Source: Amoebidium appalachense (Eukaryota; Ichthyosporea). From it: a DNA stretch of 64,000 nt. This document shows, piece after piece, positions 16,864 to 31,644 of the stretch. Position 1 is the first letter of the stretch. Every line of letters starts with the position of its first letter. The notes under the pieces are model-generated. The model ran no database searches. It was not told the DNA's origin and saw nothing but the letters and a program-made list of their open reading frames with translations. A program made the translations under genes and the position numbers. Location of the stretch: NCBI GenBank assembly GCA_963693365.1, contig CAVNZM010000010.1:7998001-8062000 (forward strand), given 5' to 3'.

Positions 16864-18271
16864 ATGGTTCTCCTTAGCAATATGCGGCTGTTTGCTGCCC
16901 GCCAGTGTGTGGGCGTGCCCGTCCGGTCCATTTTTCACAGCAGCTCGTTCAAAGGCTGCAAAACGTACGTTTGCTTAGTTTGGCAACATGACGCAAATTG
17001 TTGATGAGTTTGGCTTTTCTTGCTGTTCAGAGAAATGAATAGTTTGTGTGCATGGCCTAGGGCTGGTAGAATTTGGGTGTGTGCCCGTATGCTAGTGAAA
17101 ATGTCAGCGGAAACAAAGCATGGGAAGAATGCAGATTCTTTGGTTTTGTTGTCGTGGCAATAGAAAACCGCAAGCAGAAGGTTACAGCAACATGTGAGCA
17201 CCTTGGTCGCAAGTCGTTTCAGACGGTACAGCCACAAGGCGGAAAGAATTATATATTTCAGTGCATTTACGAAACACCACCGGAGACCCCCAGCGGTTGC
17301 ACTTGTCAGAACTCTATCAACACATGTTAACACAACACACTGGAGCAGACATATTCACAAAAACATACACACGCAGATGCGCGCGGGCACGAAACCACAC
17401 GCAAGTGCACGGACAATTTAAAAGCTCTCACCCTCCAACTTTCTTTACTGACACGTGCACTTCACCGCAGCGAGCCATGTGCAGTTCACCCCCAAACTCG
17501 TGTCCATCCCTGCCCGTCCCCAGCAGCCCTCTACGTTGACTGCGGTTAGGTGGGCCCGTGGCAGCTATCCCCGCACCCAGGTGCAGACAGTGCAGGCCAC
17601 ACCCATGGCCACACAGCTGTGGAGGCTGGCGGGGGCTGGGGCCGTGGTGGGGTTGGGCGCCACGGCACTTAGTGGACTGCAGGGAGGGTACGTGTGTGTG
17701 TGTCTGTGTCTGTGGTTTTCTCTCTCACTCTCGCGCGCTCTCTCTCTCTGTGTGTGTGTATGTATGGGTGGGTGTGTGGATGGGTGGGTGGTGTGTGTGT
17801 GTGTGTGGTGTGTGTGTGTGTGTGTGTGTGTCTGTGGTGTGTATTTATGTATCTGTGTCTGTGTACACGTGTGGGTCTTTTTCTTTATCTCTTGGGAGAA
17901 AGGGGGAAGGGGGGGGGGGGGGGGGGGGGGGGGAGGGAGGGATAAGTACACTTTTTTTGTGCAGGTGTGTTGTGTGTGTGTGTTTTGTGTTGTGTGTGTA
18001 TGTGTGCGTGCGTGGATGGTAGGGGGTAGGTGGGGGGGGGGGGGGGGGGGGGGAGACTATGTGCGAGTGCACACGTGCGTGTTTGTGTTGTGTATGTGTG
18101 TGTATGCACACTATATCTCTCCCCTGTCTCTTTGGTTTACAGTATTTTGTGTTTTGTATTTTCGCTCTCGGTGTTTGTAGTGTTTTTCTCTCGTGTCTCA
18201 CTATTTTCGATTACACACACTCCACACATAACATATACCTAACACACACACACACACACACACGCGCGCAT

Positions 18272-18305
<34 letters not shown>

Positions 18306-19134
18306 CACCAGGCAGGGTGCCACCTACCCCAGTTATGTCAGTGAGCGCATCGCCAAGACCTATGGCTATGTGGTGGGTGGTCTGGGCTTGACTGCCGGAG
18401 TGGCCACATACATCTTCCGTAGTGGTCTATACTACCGCCTGATGAATGTCAACCCGTGGGTTATGATGATCGGCACGGGCGCTGGAATGATCGGTATGTG
18501 GCTTGTTTGATTGATTGTTTCTTATTTAATCATCTTTTCTTTGTGTGTGTGTTCGTGTGTGCGTGTGGGTTGTGTGAGAGGGAGGGAGGGAGGGAGGGAG
18601 GGGGGATGGTGGTCCTTTGTATCTGTGCTTGTGTCTGTTTGCCACCAGATAGTACATCCAAGTTGTGTGTTGTATGATGTGTTCGTGCACGTATACACGT
18701 ACTTGTGTGAATAAAATGTCCTGTGTTGCAATGCCGTGCTTGCATGCCCAGTGCATACCTGCACACATACGGATCTGTGCCGTCACAAGGATGCCCATTT
18801 GTTGTTTTTTGGCTTGTGTGACTCTGTATGTCACCGTGTGTTGAGCAGTTGTCTTTCATTTGTTCGGAATGTAGTAGAGGTTGTGTAGCTGTGGTTGTGG
18901 TCGTGTGTGCGCGTGTGCGCATGGTGTGTGGTGGGGGGTGGGGGGGGGGGGGGGGGGGGGGGGGAAGGAGGGGGGGGGGGGGGGGGGGAGGAGGGTATAT
19001 AGATGTCATAAAATAATTCATACTCAACAATTCTGTTTGCAGGGTCCATGATTGCCGTGCAGTCGGTCAGCCATAAGCCCTCCCAGCACGTCGCATGGCT
19101 GGCAATGAACAGCTTCATGGTATTGATACCTCCC

Positions 19135-19169
<35 letters not shown>

Positions 19170-19929
19170 CCCCGCCGGAAAAAAACCAAAAAAGAAAAAC
19201 AAACAAGAAAAAAAGGAAGATAGAAAGGGGGGGGGGGGGGGGGGGGGGAGGGAGGGGGGAGATAGAAAGAAAGAAAATTTTCAAAACTTTCAACCCCCCT
19301 GGGGGCCCCTCGATTTTGTTCGTCGTAAGTGCACTTCATAAATTATAACGCCATTTAAACCCCCCCCCCCCCCCCCCCTCCCCCCCTTTCCCTTTTCCCC
19401 TTTTCCTCCCCTTCACCCCCGGCTGTCGCTGCACCCTGGCCCTGGGTGGCTATATTACACAGAGACATCCACACGCATACACACACACAGACACACACAC
19501 ACAAAAGCAGTGGCATCGACCCACCCACTTTTTTGATAGTTTCTACAACACTCGATTACAACCACCACCGCACACCTAGTCCCTCCCTCCCCCCCCCCCC
19601 CCCCCCCCTTTTTAGTCCACTTCTCAGTTCTCCCGGTCGGCCCTTTCCCTTTAAGTGATCACTCCGAGCCCCACCCCAATAAGTTTTCTGTTTTCTGCCC
19701 ATCCCTGCTCCAGTGCATGTCTTACCCACCACATTTTAAATTCCGTTCAACTACTTTTTAATTGTTTCCGCCAACCCCACCGTCTTTGTGCTCACACATT
19801 TGTCATCAGGGTCTGTCGCTGTTCCCCCTAGCCATGTTTGGGGGGGCACTTCTCCAGAGGGCTGCCATCGGCACTGCTGCTGTTGTTGGCTCCATCTCCC
19901 TCATTGCCGCCACCACACGCAGGTAACAA

Positions 19930-19978
<49 letters not shown>

Positions 19979-20142
19979 AAAAAAAAAAAAAATTGTGTGC
20001 TCGCGCGCGCACACGCACACACACACACATACAGTGCGTGCGTACGCGCTGGATAACCACCACCACCTGCCCCATGCATATAATCCACAGTCATTGAATT
20101 CTCGCTGTACTTTGCCTCCCCCCCTCCCCCCCCCTCCCCCCC

Positions 20143-20190
<48 letters not shown>

Positions 20191-20574
20191 GTCCCCTTCC
20201 CCCTCTTCTCGATCTACTTTTCACACTACGCTGCAAGCAGCAATAGCACTGACACGTATATGCGCACACACAGTGACAACCACCTGGCCATGGCCGGGCC
20301 TCTCAGTGTTGGCCTGGGTGTTGTGTTTGCTGCCAGCATCGGCAGCCTCTTCTTCCCGGCCATGCCTCTTCTCTACAATGTGAGCCTGTATGGTGGTCTG
20401 GCTGTGTTTGGTGGGTTCACCTATGTCGACACACAGCGCATCATGGTGCGGGCTAGACAGGCGGTCACTTATGACCCCCTCAAGGCCAGTGTGGGCATCT
20501 ACATGGACACCATCAACATCTTCACAAGAATGGTGCAGATTCTGGCCAATCGCGGCAGCAACAACCGCCGTTAA
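16864..20574 (+). CDS. GHITM: GHITM-like mitochondrial inner-membrane protein (Bax inhibitor-1/TMBIM family)
   Basis: Exons 16864-16968, 17485-17687, 18306-18493, 19043-19119, 19810-19922 and 20274-20574 join in frame to 328 residues (human GHITM is about 345). The N-terminus (MVLLSNMRLFAARQCVGVPV) is basic and hydroxylated with few acids, like a mitochondrial presequence. One TM segment precedes SYVSERIAKTYGYVVGGLGL, where the BI-1 fold begins, followed by about six TM segments. HKPSQHVAWLAMNS, GPLSVGLGVVFAASIGSLFF, GGLAVFGGFTYVDTQRIM and the C-terminal YDPLKASVGIYMDTINIFTR match GHITM landmarks, including the paired Asp of the BI-1 C-terminus. In animals GHITM supports cristae organisation and cytochrome c retention. 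The exon 1 donor is uncertain: GTACGT at 16965 fits the donor consensus better, but GTTTGC at 16969 keeps the frame. Confidence 0.9.
17690..20240. repeat. Microsatellites inside GHITM introns
   Basis: Intron 2 starts GTACGTGTGTGTGTGTC, has G runs at 17910-17933 and 18030-18053, and ends with (CA)n feeding the acceptor CACACAG. Intron 3 has G runs around 18937-18988. Intron 4 has C and G runs (19137-19168, 19228-19248). Intron 5 has a C39-A24 composite (19930-19991) and (CA)n at 20143-20188. Exons carry none. Confidence 0.9.
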
Positions 20575-21216
20575 ATAAGTTTATATGGTTAGGTAGTTGC
20601 CAAATATGGATGTTGGCTGATACATATGAGTGGTTTGTGAGGCTGCATAGGCCATGAGTGATTGTCGTGATATGATGGTGGGTGGGTGTCACGTGTCAAC
20701 ATTAGCATGTATGTCAATACTGGTGCAGGCTGCTCCACGGTAACTTCAGTCGGGTGCCCGTGTCTTATTTTTTGTTCCCAGCGAAGGCTCCAATTGGCTG
20801 TGCCAAGTGGTACCTGTACGCAGTAAAGTTGAATGCAGATTGGGCCACGTGTGTGTAGCTGTGGGCACTGGTGGGCACCCGGTGTATGCCGGGTGTGGGT
20901 GGCCATGGGTGTGCAGTGTGTGCATGCATGTGTGTGCTTGTCCGCACGTCTGCAAGTGCTCCAGTGTGTGCCACGGTGCGACGGTGTGTGTGTGTTGCTC
21001 ACAGACGTCTCGCAAGTGTGTGTGTGCCTAAGCATCCTTGATTTGGAAACGGGGAGGGGGTTAGTAATATAGTAACTTTGGGGGCGGGGGGAAGGGGGGA
21101 GGGGGGGACCCACCTTCCCCCTTTCGAGGGGGGGAACGGGAGGGAGACCCACCCACCCCTCCGGCTAGCAGGGGCTAACTAATAACTCAGGCTATAGCTA
21201 TATGCCGTACGGTCAT

Positions 21217-21252
<36 letters not shown>

Positions 21253-21811
21253 AGGCCCCTGTCCGGCCCTCTCGTCTCGTCTCCAATCGCCCCACCGCGC
21301 GCGCGTACATAAACGCACACACGTCTTTTCAACGTATTTTATTCACACGTACCTGCACACACACGTACTACTCACGCACGCGAGGTGCACAAACTTTGAT
21401 CAGCAAAGACCACCCGACATACGCATGAACATGCATATTACACTCGCCCACGTGCACACCTGTCACACACAGACATTCGAATCTGCCACACAGATACGCA
21501 CCGAGAGCAACACTGCACGGCGAGCCCGATAACCTTGCCCACAATGACTCATGTTAAATCAAATTAGAAATAGTTGACCGCCGGTCAACTATTTCTGCAA
21601 ATTTGATGTAGCATGAATCATTGTGGCACACACACATCACACCACACACATGCAACGCCGTTGCATGTGTGTGGTGTCGCCGTTGCATGTGTGTGGTGTG
21701 ATGTGTGTGTGCGTGCGTGCGCGTGTGCGCGTGCATTGCCTTCCATTAATGAGCCTAGGGTGAGGGAGGGAGGGGGGCCCGGGGCAGGGGAAGGGGGATG
21801 GCGGGGGGGCT

Positions 21812-21846
<35 letters not shown>

Positions 21847-22100
21847 TGGGGGAGGAGGTGATCACAAGTGCAGCCGCGGAAGGGCGGGCGGGAGTGGGTC
21901 GTCAGAAAATGTTATAGAGCATAGCCTAATTAATCCTGCAGAGGAAGAGCACGGTGACCGGAAGCGGCCGCGGCACGAACGGGTGAAATTTCGAAGCGTG
22001 CGTGCGCGCGTGCGCGTGTGTGTGTCTGTGCGCACGTGTACACACGTGTGTGTGTGTGTGTGTGTGCGTTTGTGTGTGTGTGTGTGTGTGTGTGCACGCA

Positions 22101-22147
<47 letters not shown>

Positions 22148-22149
22148 AC

Positions 22150-22192
<43 letters not shown>

Positions 22193-22242
22193 TGTTTGTG
22201 TGTGTGTGTGGAACGGAGAATCTGGCTATGTTCACGCACATG

Positions 22243-22276
<34 letters not shown>

Positions 22277-22562
22277 GACACCCAATCGCAGAGAGGGCCC
22301 TCTGCAGAGGCAACTGTATAAACGCAGAGGGTTGTTGCGCAAGTTTTACGCACAGCAGGCCCACCCTCTGCATATATAGCCCGTTAGGAGAGGGTCCTCC
22401 TGCCAAATATGGGCAATACATTCCCCCCTCCCCCCACCGCTCCTGCCGCCCCTTCTCCTTCTCCTTCGGGATTCGATGGGTGGGGTTGGTGGTGGCCGTT
22501 GGTGGTGGTGGGGGGGGTGGGTGTGTGTGTGTGTGTGGGTGGGTGGTGGTGGTGGTGGTGGT

Positions 22563-22599
<37 letters not shown>

Positions 22600-22651
22600 A
22601 ATGCAGACTTAATACTGTGTCTGTGTTGGTGGTCGGTCTGGTATTGGTGTG

Positions 22652-22704
<53 letters not shown>

Positions 22705-24158
22705 ATGTGACGGTGTGAGAGGCGTGTGTGGGTGTGGCCGTTGATGTACATAGGAGGGAGGGGGTTGATGGGTTGGTGTGGGTGGGTGGAAGGGGGGTTG
22801 TATTCGTGCTCAACGTTAACTTGATCTAGAATCACAAATTGAATCACCGATGATTCATTGCTTTGGATCGCACCATACCCAGACTCAAATATAAAAAAAG
22901 CCCTACTACCTTGTGATTGGAAATAAAAGTCACCGGAGCGACAAAGTATATGTCTTTACAGATTTGTTGAACTTATAACATGGAACCACAAGACTTACTA
23001 GACTTGCACGCACTAAAAATCTATCGCAGACGTGATGCAGATTTAGAGCATACACGGAAAAACATGCCTTTCGCGGTTAAGTCTATCCCCCTTCCCCTCC
23101 CCCCCCCCCCCCCCCCCCCCCTCCCCCCCCCCCCTCTCCCCCCCCCCCCCTTCCCCCCCCCCCCCCCCCCCCCCCCCCCTCCTTGTCTTGCCATCAACAG
23201 TATGAACTATCTCACACGTATACTGCCAAAGAAACATTTCTTTGCCACTGAAAATGCGTATCTGCCACGAAGCTGTATCTGTGCGCTTATATTGAAAATA
23301 GAAGTCAACTTCTAGAGCTACGTAATCGGTGTCTACCAGTTACTTTGGGTGATAACAAACGTGTCAAATCATATCACTAGTCCACCAACGATGACTTTGC
23401 CTATCAGCACTTCTAAGCTAATCTCATACACTAACACTAAAAAATTTGAAAACCTTAAAGCACCCCCAAGCTTAAGAAACCAAAACTCAAATCTAGTACA
23501 AAAGCCAAACACCCGTCTAATAATTAAACATGATGGACACATTTTCATGCAGCAAAGCAATGAAAAACACATTACCGATAATGTCGAACACATGCCCAAT
23601 CAAAATTCCACATTACACTTATAGGTAACAACAGATTGGCCCACACGGATGCAGATCGCCGGGGACCCCTGTCACCGATGCCCCCCCTTGGATAAGTGAA
23701 GAGGGAGGGACGGGGTATGAAAGCGGATGACAATTGAAGTTGGGAGAATTTAGTTCGGGGTGGAGAGAGATAAAAGGAGGGAGGGAGGGAGGGAGGGGGG
23801 GGGGAGGGAGAAGGACGGGAGGGAGGGAGGGAAAAGGGAGGGAGGGAGAGAGGGAAGGAGAGGAGAGGAAGGGGGAGAGAGTTGGACGGTGGGTGGTTGG
23901 GAGGGAGGAGGGGGAAGCGAGCGGGGAGGGGAGGGGGGAAGATGAGAGAGAGGGCGGGAGGCAGGCAAGGCGGGAAGAAGGGATTGCATAAGAAGGGTGG
24001 GGTGGGGAGGACGGAGGGGAGGGGACCGGGGGGGAAGTGGGGGGGCTGGGGGGAGGGGGGAGGGGGGGGGGGGGGGGGGGGAGGGAGGGGGGCAGCTAAT
24101 ATTAGATAAGGTGATTTCAGCCGCCATCCCCTATTCCCCCCCTCCCCCCCTCCCCTCC

Positions 24159-24189
<31 letters not shown>

Positions 24190-24638
24190 AAAAAAAAAAA
24201 AAAAAAAGCGAAAGAAATAAAGAACGAAAGAAGAAAGCAAATATAAAAAAACAAAACACACACATGTGCACCACCATACAAAAACTATTTCTGCAACACA
24301 TCGAGTGCACACACTTCCTGCAATGTTACTCTTGGAACTTTCACACAAAAACAGAAACCCCCCCCCCCCCCCTTCTCCCCCCCCCCCCCTTCTTCCCCCC
24401 CCCCCCCCCCCCCCCCCCCCGGCATTCTTCCCTCTTTGCCCTCGCGTGGTTTTCCATCACCTAACCATACACTCTTTTGCGCTTTCCTACATACTAAGTT
24501 AGCTTAGCTCTGCCTGGCAGCCTGGTTTTGTTGTTCCACAGTGTAAATAAATATGTGCATCAGGAGACAGGACTAAGGGAGAGGAGGTGTGTATGTGTGT
24601 ATGTGGGGCGGAGGGGGGGAAGGGGGGGAGGGAGGGCG

Positions 24639-24670
<32 letters not shown>

Positions 24671-24795
24671 GGGGGAGGGCGGACGGGGAAGAGGGGAGGG
24701 TGGCCGGTAAAAGGGAAGGGGGAGAAGGGGAAGGGGGGGGGGGAGGGGAGGAGAGGAGGTGGGGGGAGGGGGAGGGGGAGGGGGGAGGGGGGATT
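20575..24795. other. Gene-free, microsatellite-dense spacer downstream of GHITM
   Basis: I see no coding sequence. Contents: C34 at 21218-21251; two adjacent hairpins at 21539-21711; a G run at 21815-21845; a long TG/CG-alternating block at 21998-22210 followed by G33 (22243-22275); GGT repeats and G36 (22561-22596); (GT)25 at 22655-22703; C-rich 23096-23180; purine-only (GGGA)n at 23760-24095; and a C-A composite at 24155-24207. 22800-23090 and 23200-23640 are unique AT-rich sequence with no recognisable product. Confidence 0.7.
21539..21711. repeat. Two adjacent long inverted repeats (hairpins)
   Basis: Hairpin 1 (21539-21626): arms of about 44 bp starting CCACAATGA(C/T)TCATG and meeting at TAGTTGACCG/CGGTCAACTA, with a few mismatches and almost no loop. 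Hairpin 2 (21627-21711): perfect 31-bp arms (21627-21657 and 21681-21711) with a 23-nt loop. The loop itself repeats CGTTGCATGTGTGTGGTGT, so the right arm can pair in two registers. Confidence 0.9.
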
Positions 24796-25543
24796 GAATG
24801 TGTCAAAAAGTACGAAGTACACAAGAACAAACGGATAACACGATGCAGAATGCAAGCCATACATAAAGAGTATGCATAATAAGCACAGCCCATCCTCAGG
24901 GGGGGCCCACGTCATCCACAGTACCCGAGTTTCGACCTATTCACATCGTTTACGAAAGCCAACTTGGATACTGTTTCACTTGAACATGGGTAGCCGGTCA
25001 CCCGTCTTGATCAGAGACGAGCAGGGTTGCTTATGCAGGCAAGGGCAGTGGGAAAGGCCGGGGGTTAGAGTTGCAGCAGTAAACAGAAGCAAGAAAAATA
25101 TAGATAGGAACTCAGGAGACGGGGCTTCTAGGAAGCTCCCCCGTCGCTACCTAAGTCGATACTTCCCTGGCTAACATACACCAGCTGAAAAGAATAAAGT
25201 CCCGAAGGCCGCAGAATTCGCAATCAGAGGGGAAAATATGAGATTTGACCCACGCCGAAGGGTAGTAACACGTTTACTAACTATAGGGCGGAACTTTAAC
25301 GTCTTCGAACGGAAAGCTATGCCCCCGGATGTCAGCCGGAAATATGGTATCACCCATTGCTTTGGGCTTGAAAAAAGCCAAATCGATAGTCCGAGTTATG
25401 TTACGCCGGCGGGTAACATACCGCATGGGTTCCAAGGAAGCTGTCGCCAACAGAGCGGTGTGTGCATGCGTGTGCGTAACGCAATGTGTGAAGTGTGTCT
25501 ATAGCTATGAGAGGGGGTATGCAGAAGTGGACAGATGAAGTCT
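24796..25543 (-). repeat. Poly-C-ending dispersed repeat, long copy B (inverted)
   Basis: Reverse-complement match to 15690-16440. On the minus strand it ends TTTTTGACACATTCAATCC followed by C/T-rich sequence (G-rich 24600-24795 on +). The + strand ORFs 24872-25174 and 25238-25504 correspond to the opposite-strand ORFs of copy A. The second has gained two codons relative to copy A without a frameshift. Confidence 0.8.
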
Positions 25544-29581
<4,038 letters not shown>

Positions 29582-31453
29582 CTACATTTTCTTGCTGAGA
29601 GCCCTTTCCAGTGCAGCAATGCGCTCTTCCTGCTCAGCCACTGGACTTGGTGGGTAGCCCACCGTGCGATTAAAACCGACCGAGCCGTTTGTGATGTTGG
29701 GGCATGTGGCAAGGGGCAGGAGACTCACGTCGGGCAAAAACACGTCCACTTGCTGCAGTGTGGGGTGGCCACCGAGACAAGCCAAATCGCGCAACTTAAC
29801 CAAATTGTAAAGTTTGAGCGTTCGGAGGGCGGGCATTTGTGCAAGCAGACAGATGTTTGTCAAATCGCGACAACCATCGATGCTGACGCTGGTTACCGCC
29901 GGTACATGAACGGGGCCATCTCCGAGGGAACGTAGCCAGAAGCAACAACTGATAACGATTTGGCGGAGGGATGGGCAGTTTGCCAAACGAGAGAGGGTCG
30001 TGCCCCCCAAATTGTCAAAGTAAAGCTTGGTGAGGGATGGTGGCAGGTGAACTGTGTGCATGTCTAAATCGAGGCATTCTATGACCGCCAATCTTTGCAG
30101 TGACAGGCAACGTGCCAGAAACTCCACCTCACGCAACCGACTCAAACCGTTCAACTCTACCGACCGTAGGTGTGTGTGGTCCTTGGAGGCATGAACACCA
30201 GCCAGGTTCCCCACTTCGCCATAGTAAAAATCGTGGATTTCTAGGTGCCGGAGGTGTGGGTGGCGGTCTAGGCTAAATTTCATTTCCCCCACCGGGATAT
30301 CAACTGACTCACAGATGCAGCGCTTGAGCACGAGTGCTGTGAGTGCTGTGAACATGGCGAGGGAATCGAGGCTTACATGCGCCTGCACAAGCCTAAGCCT
30401 CTTCAGCGTGTTTGCTTGCGCAGAAAGAAAAGAAAACTCGCCCATCTGCATGCACATCCCATAGCCACGGTGAATAATCTCCACCGACTCCAGTCGCTGT
30501 AATCCGAATATCGGTAGGCCTGCCGGCAGTCCCGTACACTCAATGGAAACATCACGCAACCGCGAACATGACACCAACACACTTACATCCAGTGGCTGAT
30601 GCAACGCCGTGATTTTGAAAACTTCCAAATTGGGGAAATAGGGGAACTCTCTGAATGTTCCTACGGCCATAGTGTACACATCTATACTTAGGTGGGTAAG
30701 GTTTGTGTACGCTTGCAATGCCGACATGGTGTGCACGAGGCTCAGTCTAGACGACGTTTTTACCCGCACGACGTTCGGACATGCCTGTATCACCCACTGC
30801 AGGATCTCATTGACTTGGCAATCGAATGCCAGTTGCTTAATGCTCGCCCTTGGTTGCAGTGTTGGTAAATCCGAAGCCTGTTTGCAGATAATGTCAACCT
30901 TTTCCAGCCGTGTGCAATGCTCCCATATGGAGGCAATGCACCGTGACACAATTTTCCCACTGTCGCAGGCGCCAAATTTAACGTTGACCTCCCGCAGTTT
31001 GTTTCCGAGTGCCGTGACGACCAACACAAACACCTCTGCCCAAAACTCGTCGTCCAAAAAACTATTCCATTGCACGTGCAGTGCATCCACATTTGGCAGT
31101 GATGCCAGCACTTGCGACAGTGCAAACAGCGCGCCGCTATTTGATATTGACGTCCACGGCGTACCCCGCATATGCACCCACACTGAGCCGACCGCCTCCC
31201 CCCAAGGTTTGAGCTCCTCCGCCTTGGGAACTTGGGTTACGGTTCCATGTGCGTCCAATTTGAACCGTGGGATGTGTAGTTTTATAAGGCCGGCACGGGG
31301 GGACCGTGCGAGGGCGCAGAAGCGGCGGCAGATCAGCGAAAAGTTCTTGCAGTCGGCCCACGGCAGAAACCGGATGATGTGTGAGACAAGCTCGGGGGGT
31401 AGGGCGAGGAGGGGGCTGTGGTCTGGGGTGTGTTTGCTTGTCAGAACATGCCG
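29582..31453 (-). CDS. F-box/leucine-rich-repeat protein (start unresolved)
   Basis: One open frame of 623 codons runs on the minus strand from an upstream in-frame TGA (31454-31456) to TAG (29582-29584). Near the N-terminus LLALPPELVSHIIRFLPWAD followed by CKNFSLICRRFCALARSP has F-box spacing. The body is about 500 residues of irregular leucine-rich repeats with cysteine-containing consensus (e.g. LRHLEIHDFYYGEVGNL, LQRLAVIECLDLDMH, LTKLYFDNLG, LRTLKLYNLVKLRDLACL). The C-terminus is a short charged helix (EQEERIAALERALSKKM). Such proteins are substrate-recognition subunits of SCF ubiquitin ligases; the substrate is unknown. No ATG lies in frame upstream of the F-box, so a spliced 5' exon or a small sequence error is likely. 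No intron is visible within the LRR region. Confidence 0.72.
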   Translation of the reverse strand, partial: RHVLTSKHTPDHSPLLALPPELVSHIIRFLPWADCKNFSLICRRFCALARSPRAGLIKLHIPRFKLDAHGTVTQVPKAEELKPWGEAVGSVWVHMRGTPWTSISNSGALFALSQVLASLPNVDALHVQWNSFLDDEFWAEVFVLVVTALGNKLREVNVKFGACDSGKIVSRCIASIWEHCTRLEKVDIICKQASDLPTLQPRASIKQLAFDCQVNEILQWVIQACPNVVRVKTSSRLSLVHTMSALQAYTNLTHLSIDVYTMAVGTFREFPYFPNLEVFKITALHQPLDVSVLVSCSRLRDVSIECTGLPAGLPIFGLQRLESVEIIHRGYGMCMQMGEFSFLSAQANTLKRLRLVQAHVSLDSLAMFTALTALVLKRCICESVDIPVGEMKFSLDRHPHLRHLEIHDFYYGEVGNLAGVHASKDHTHLRSVELNGLSRLREVEFLARCLSLQRLAVIECLDLDMHTVHLPPSLTKLYFDNLGGTTLSRLANCPSLRQIVISCCFWLRSLGDGPVHVPAVTSVSIDGCRDLTNICLLAQMPALRTLKLYNLVKLRDLACLGGHPTLQQVDVFLPDVSLLPLATCPNITNGSVGFNRTVGYPPSPVAEQEERIAALERALSKKM

Positions 31454-31456
31454 TCA

Positions 31457-31588
31457 TGGTGCGGAATTGCTACCATGCCAAAAAAAATCCTTCTGTCGCA
31501 GGCACAAGGTGAGCTCAAGTGTTGTTTACATGCTTAATATTAGTCTGCTTCTCCAAGTACTTACATACACGGTGCTTGTGCTTGTGCT

Positions 31589-31644
<56 letters not shown>

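Noticed and set aside
21930-22847. Several 150-300-codon Cys/Val or Thr/His frames on both strands
   Set aside because: Products of (TG)n and poly-G tracts, open in several frames at once.
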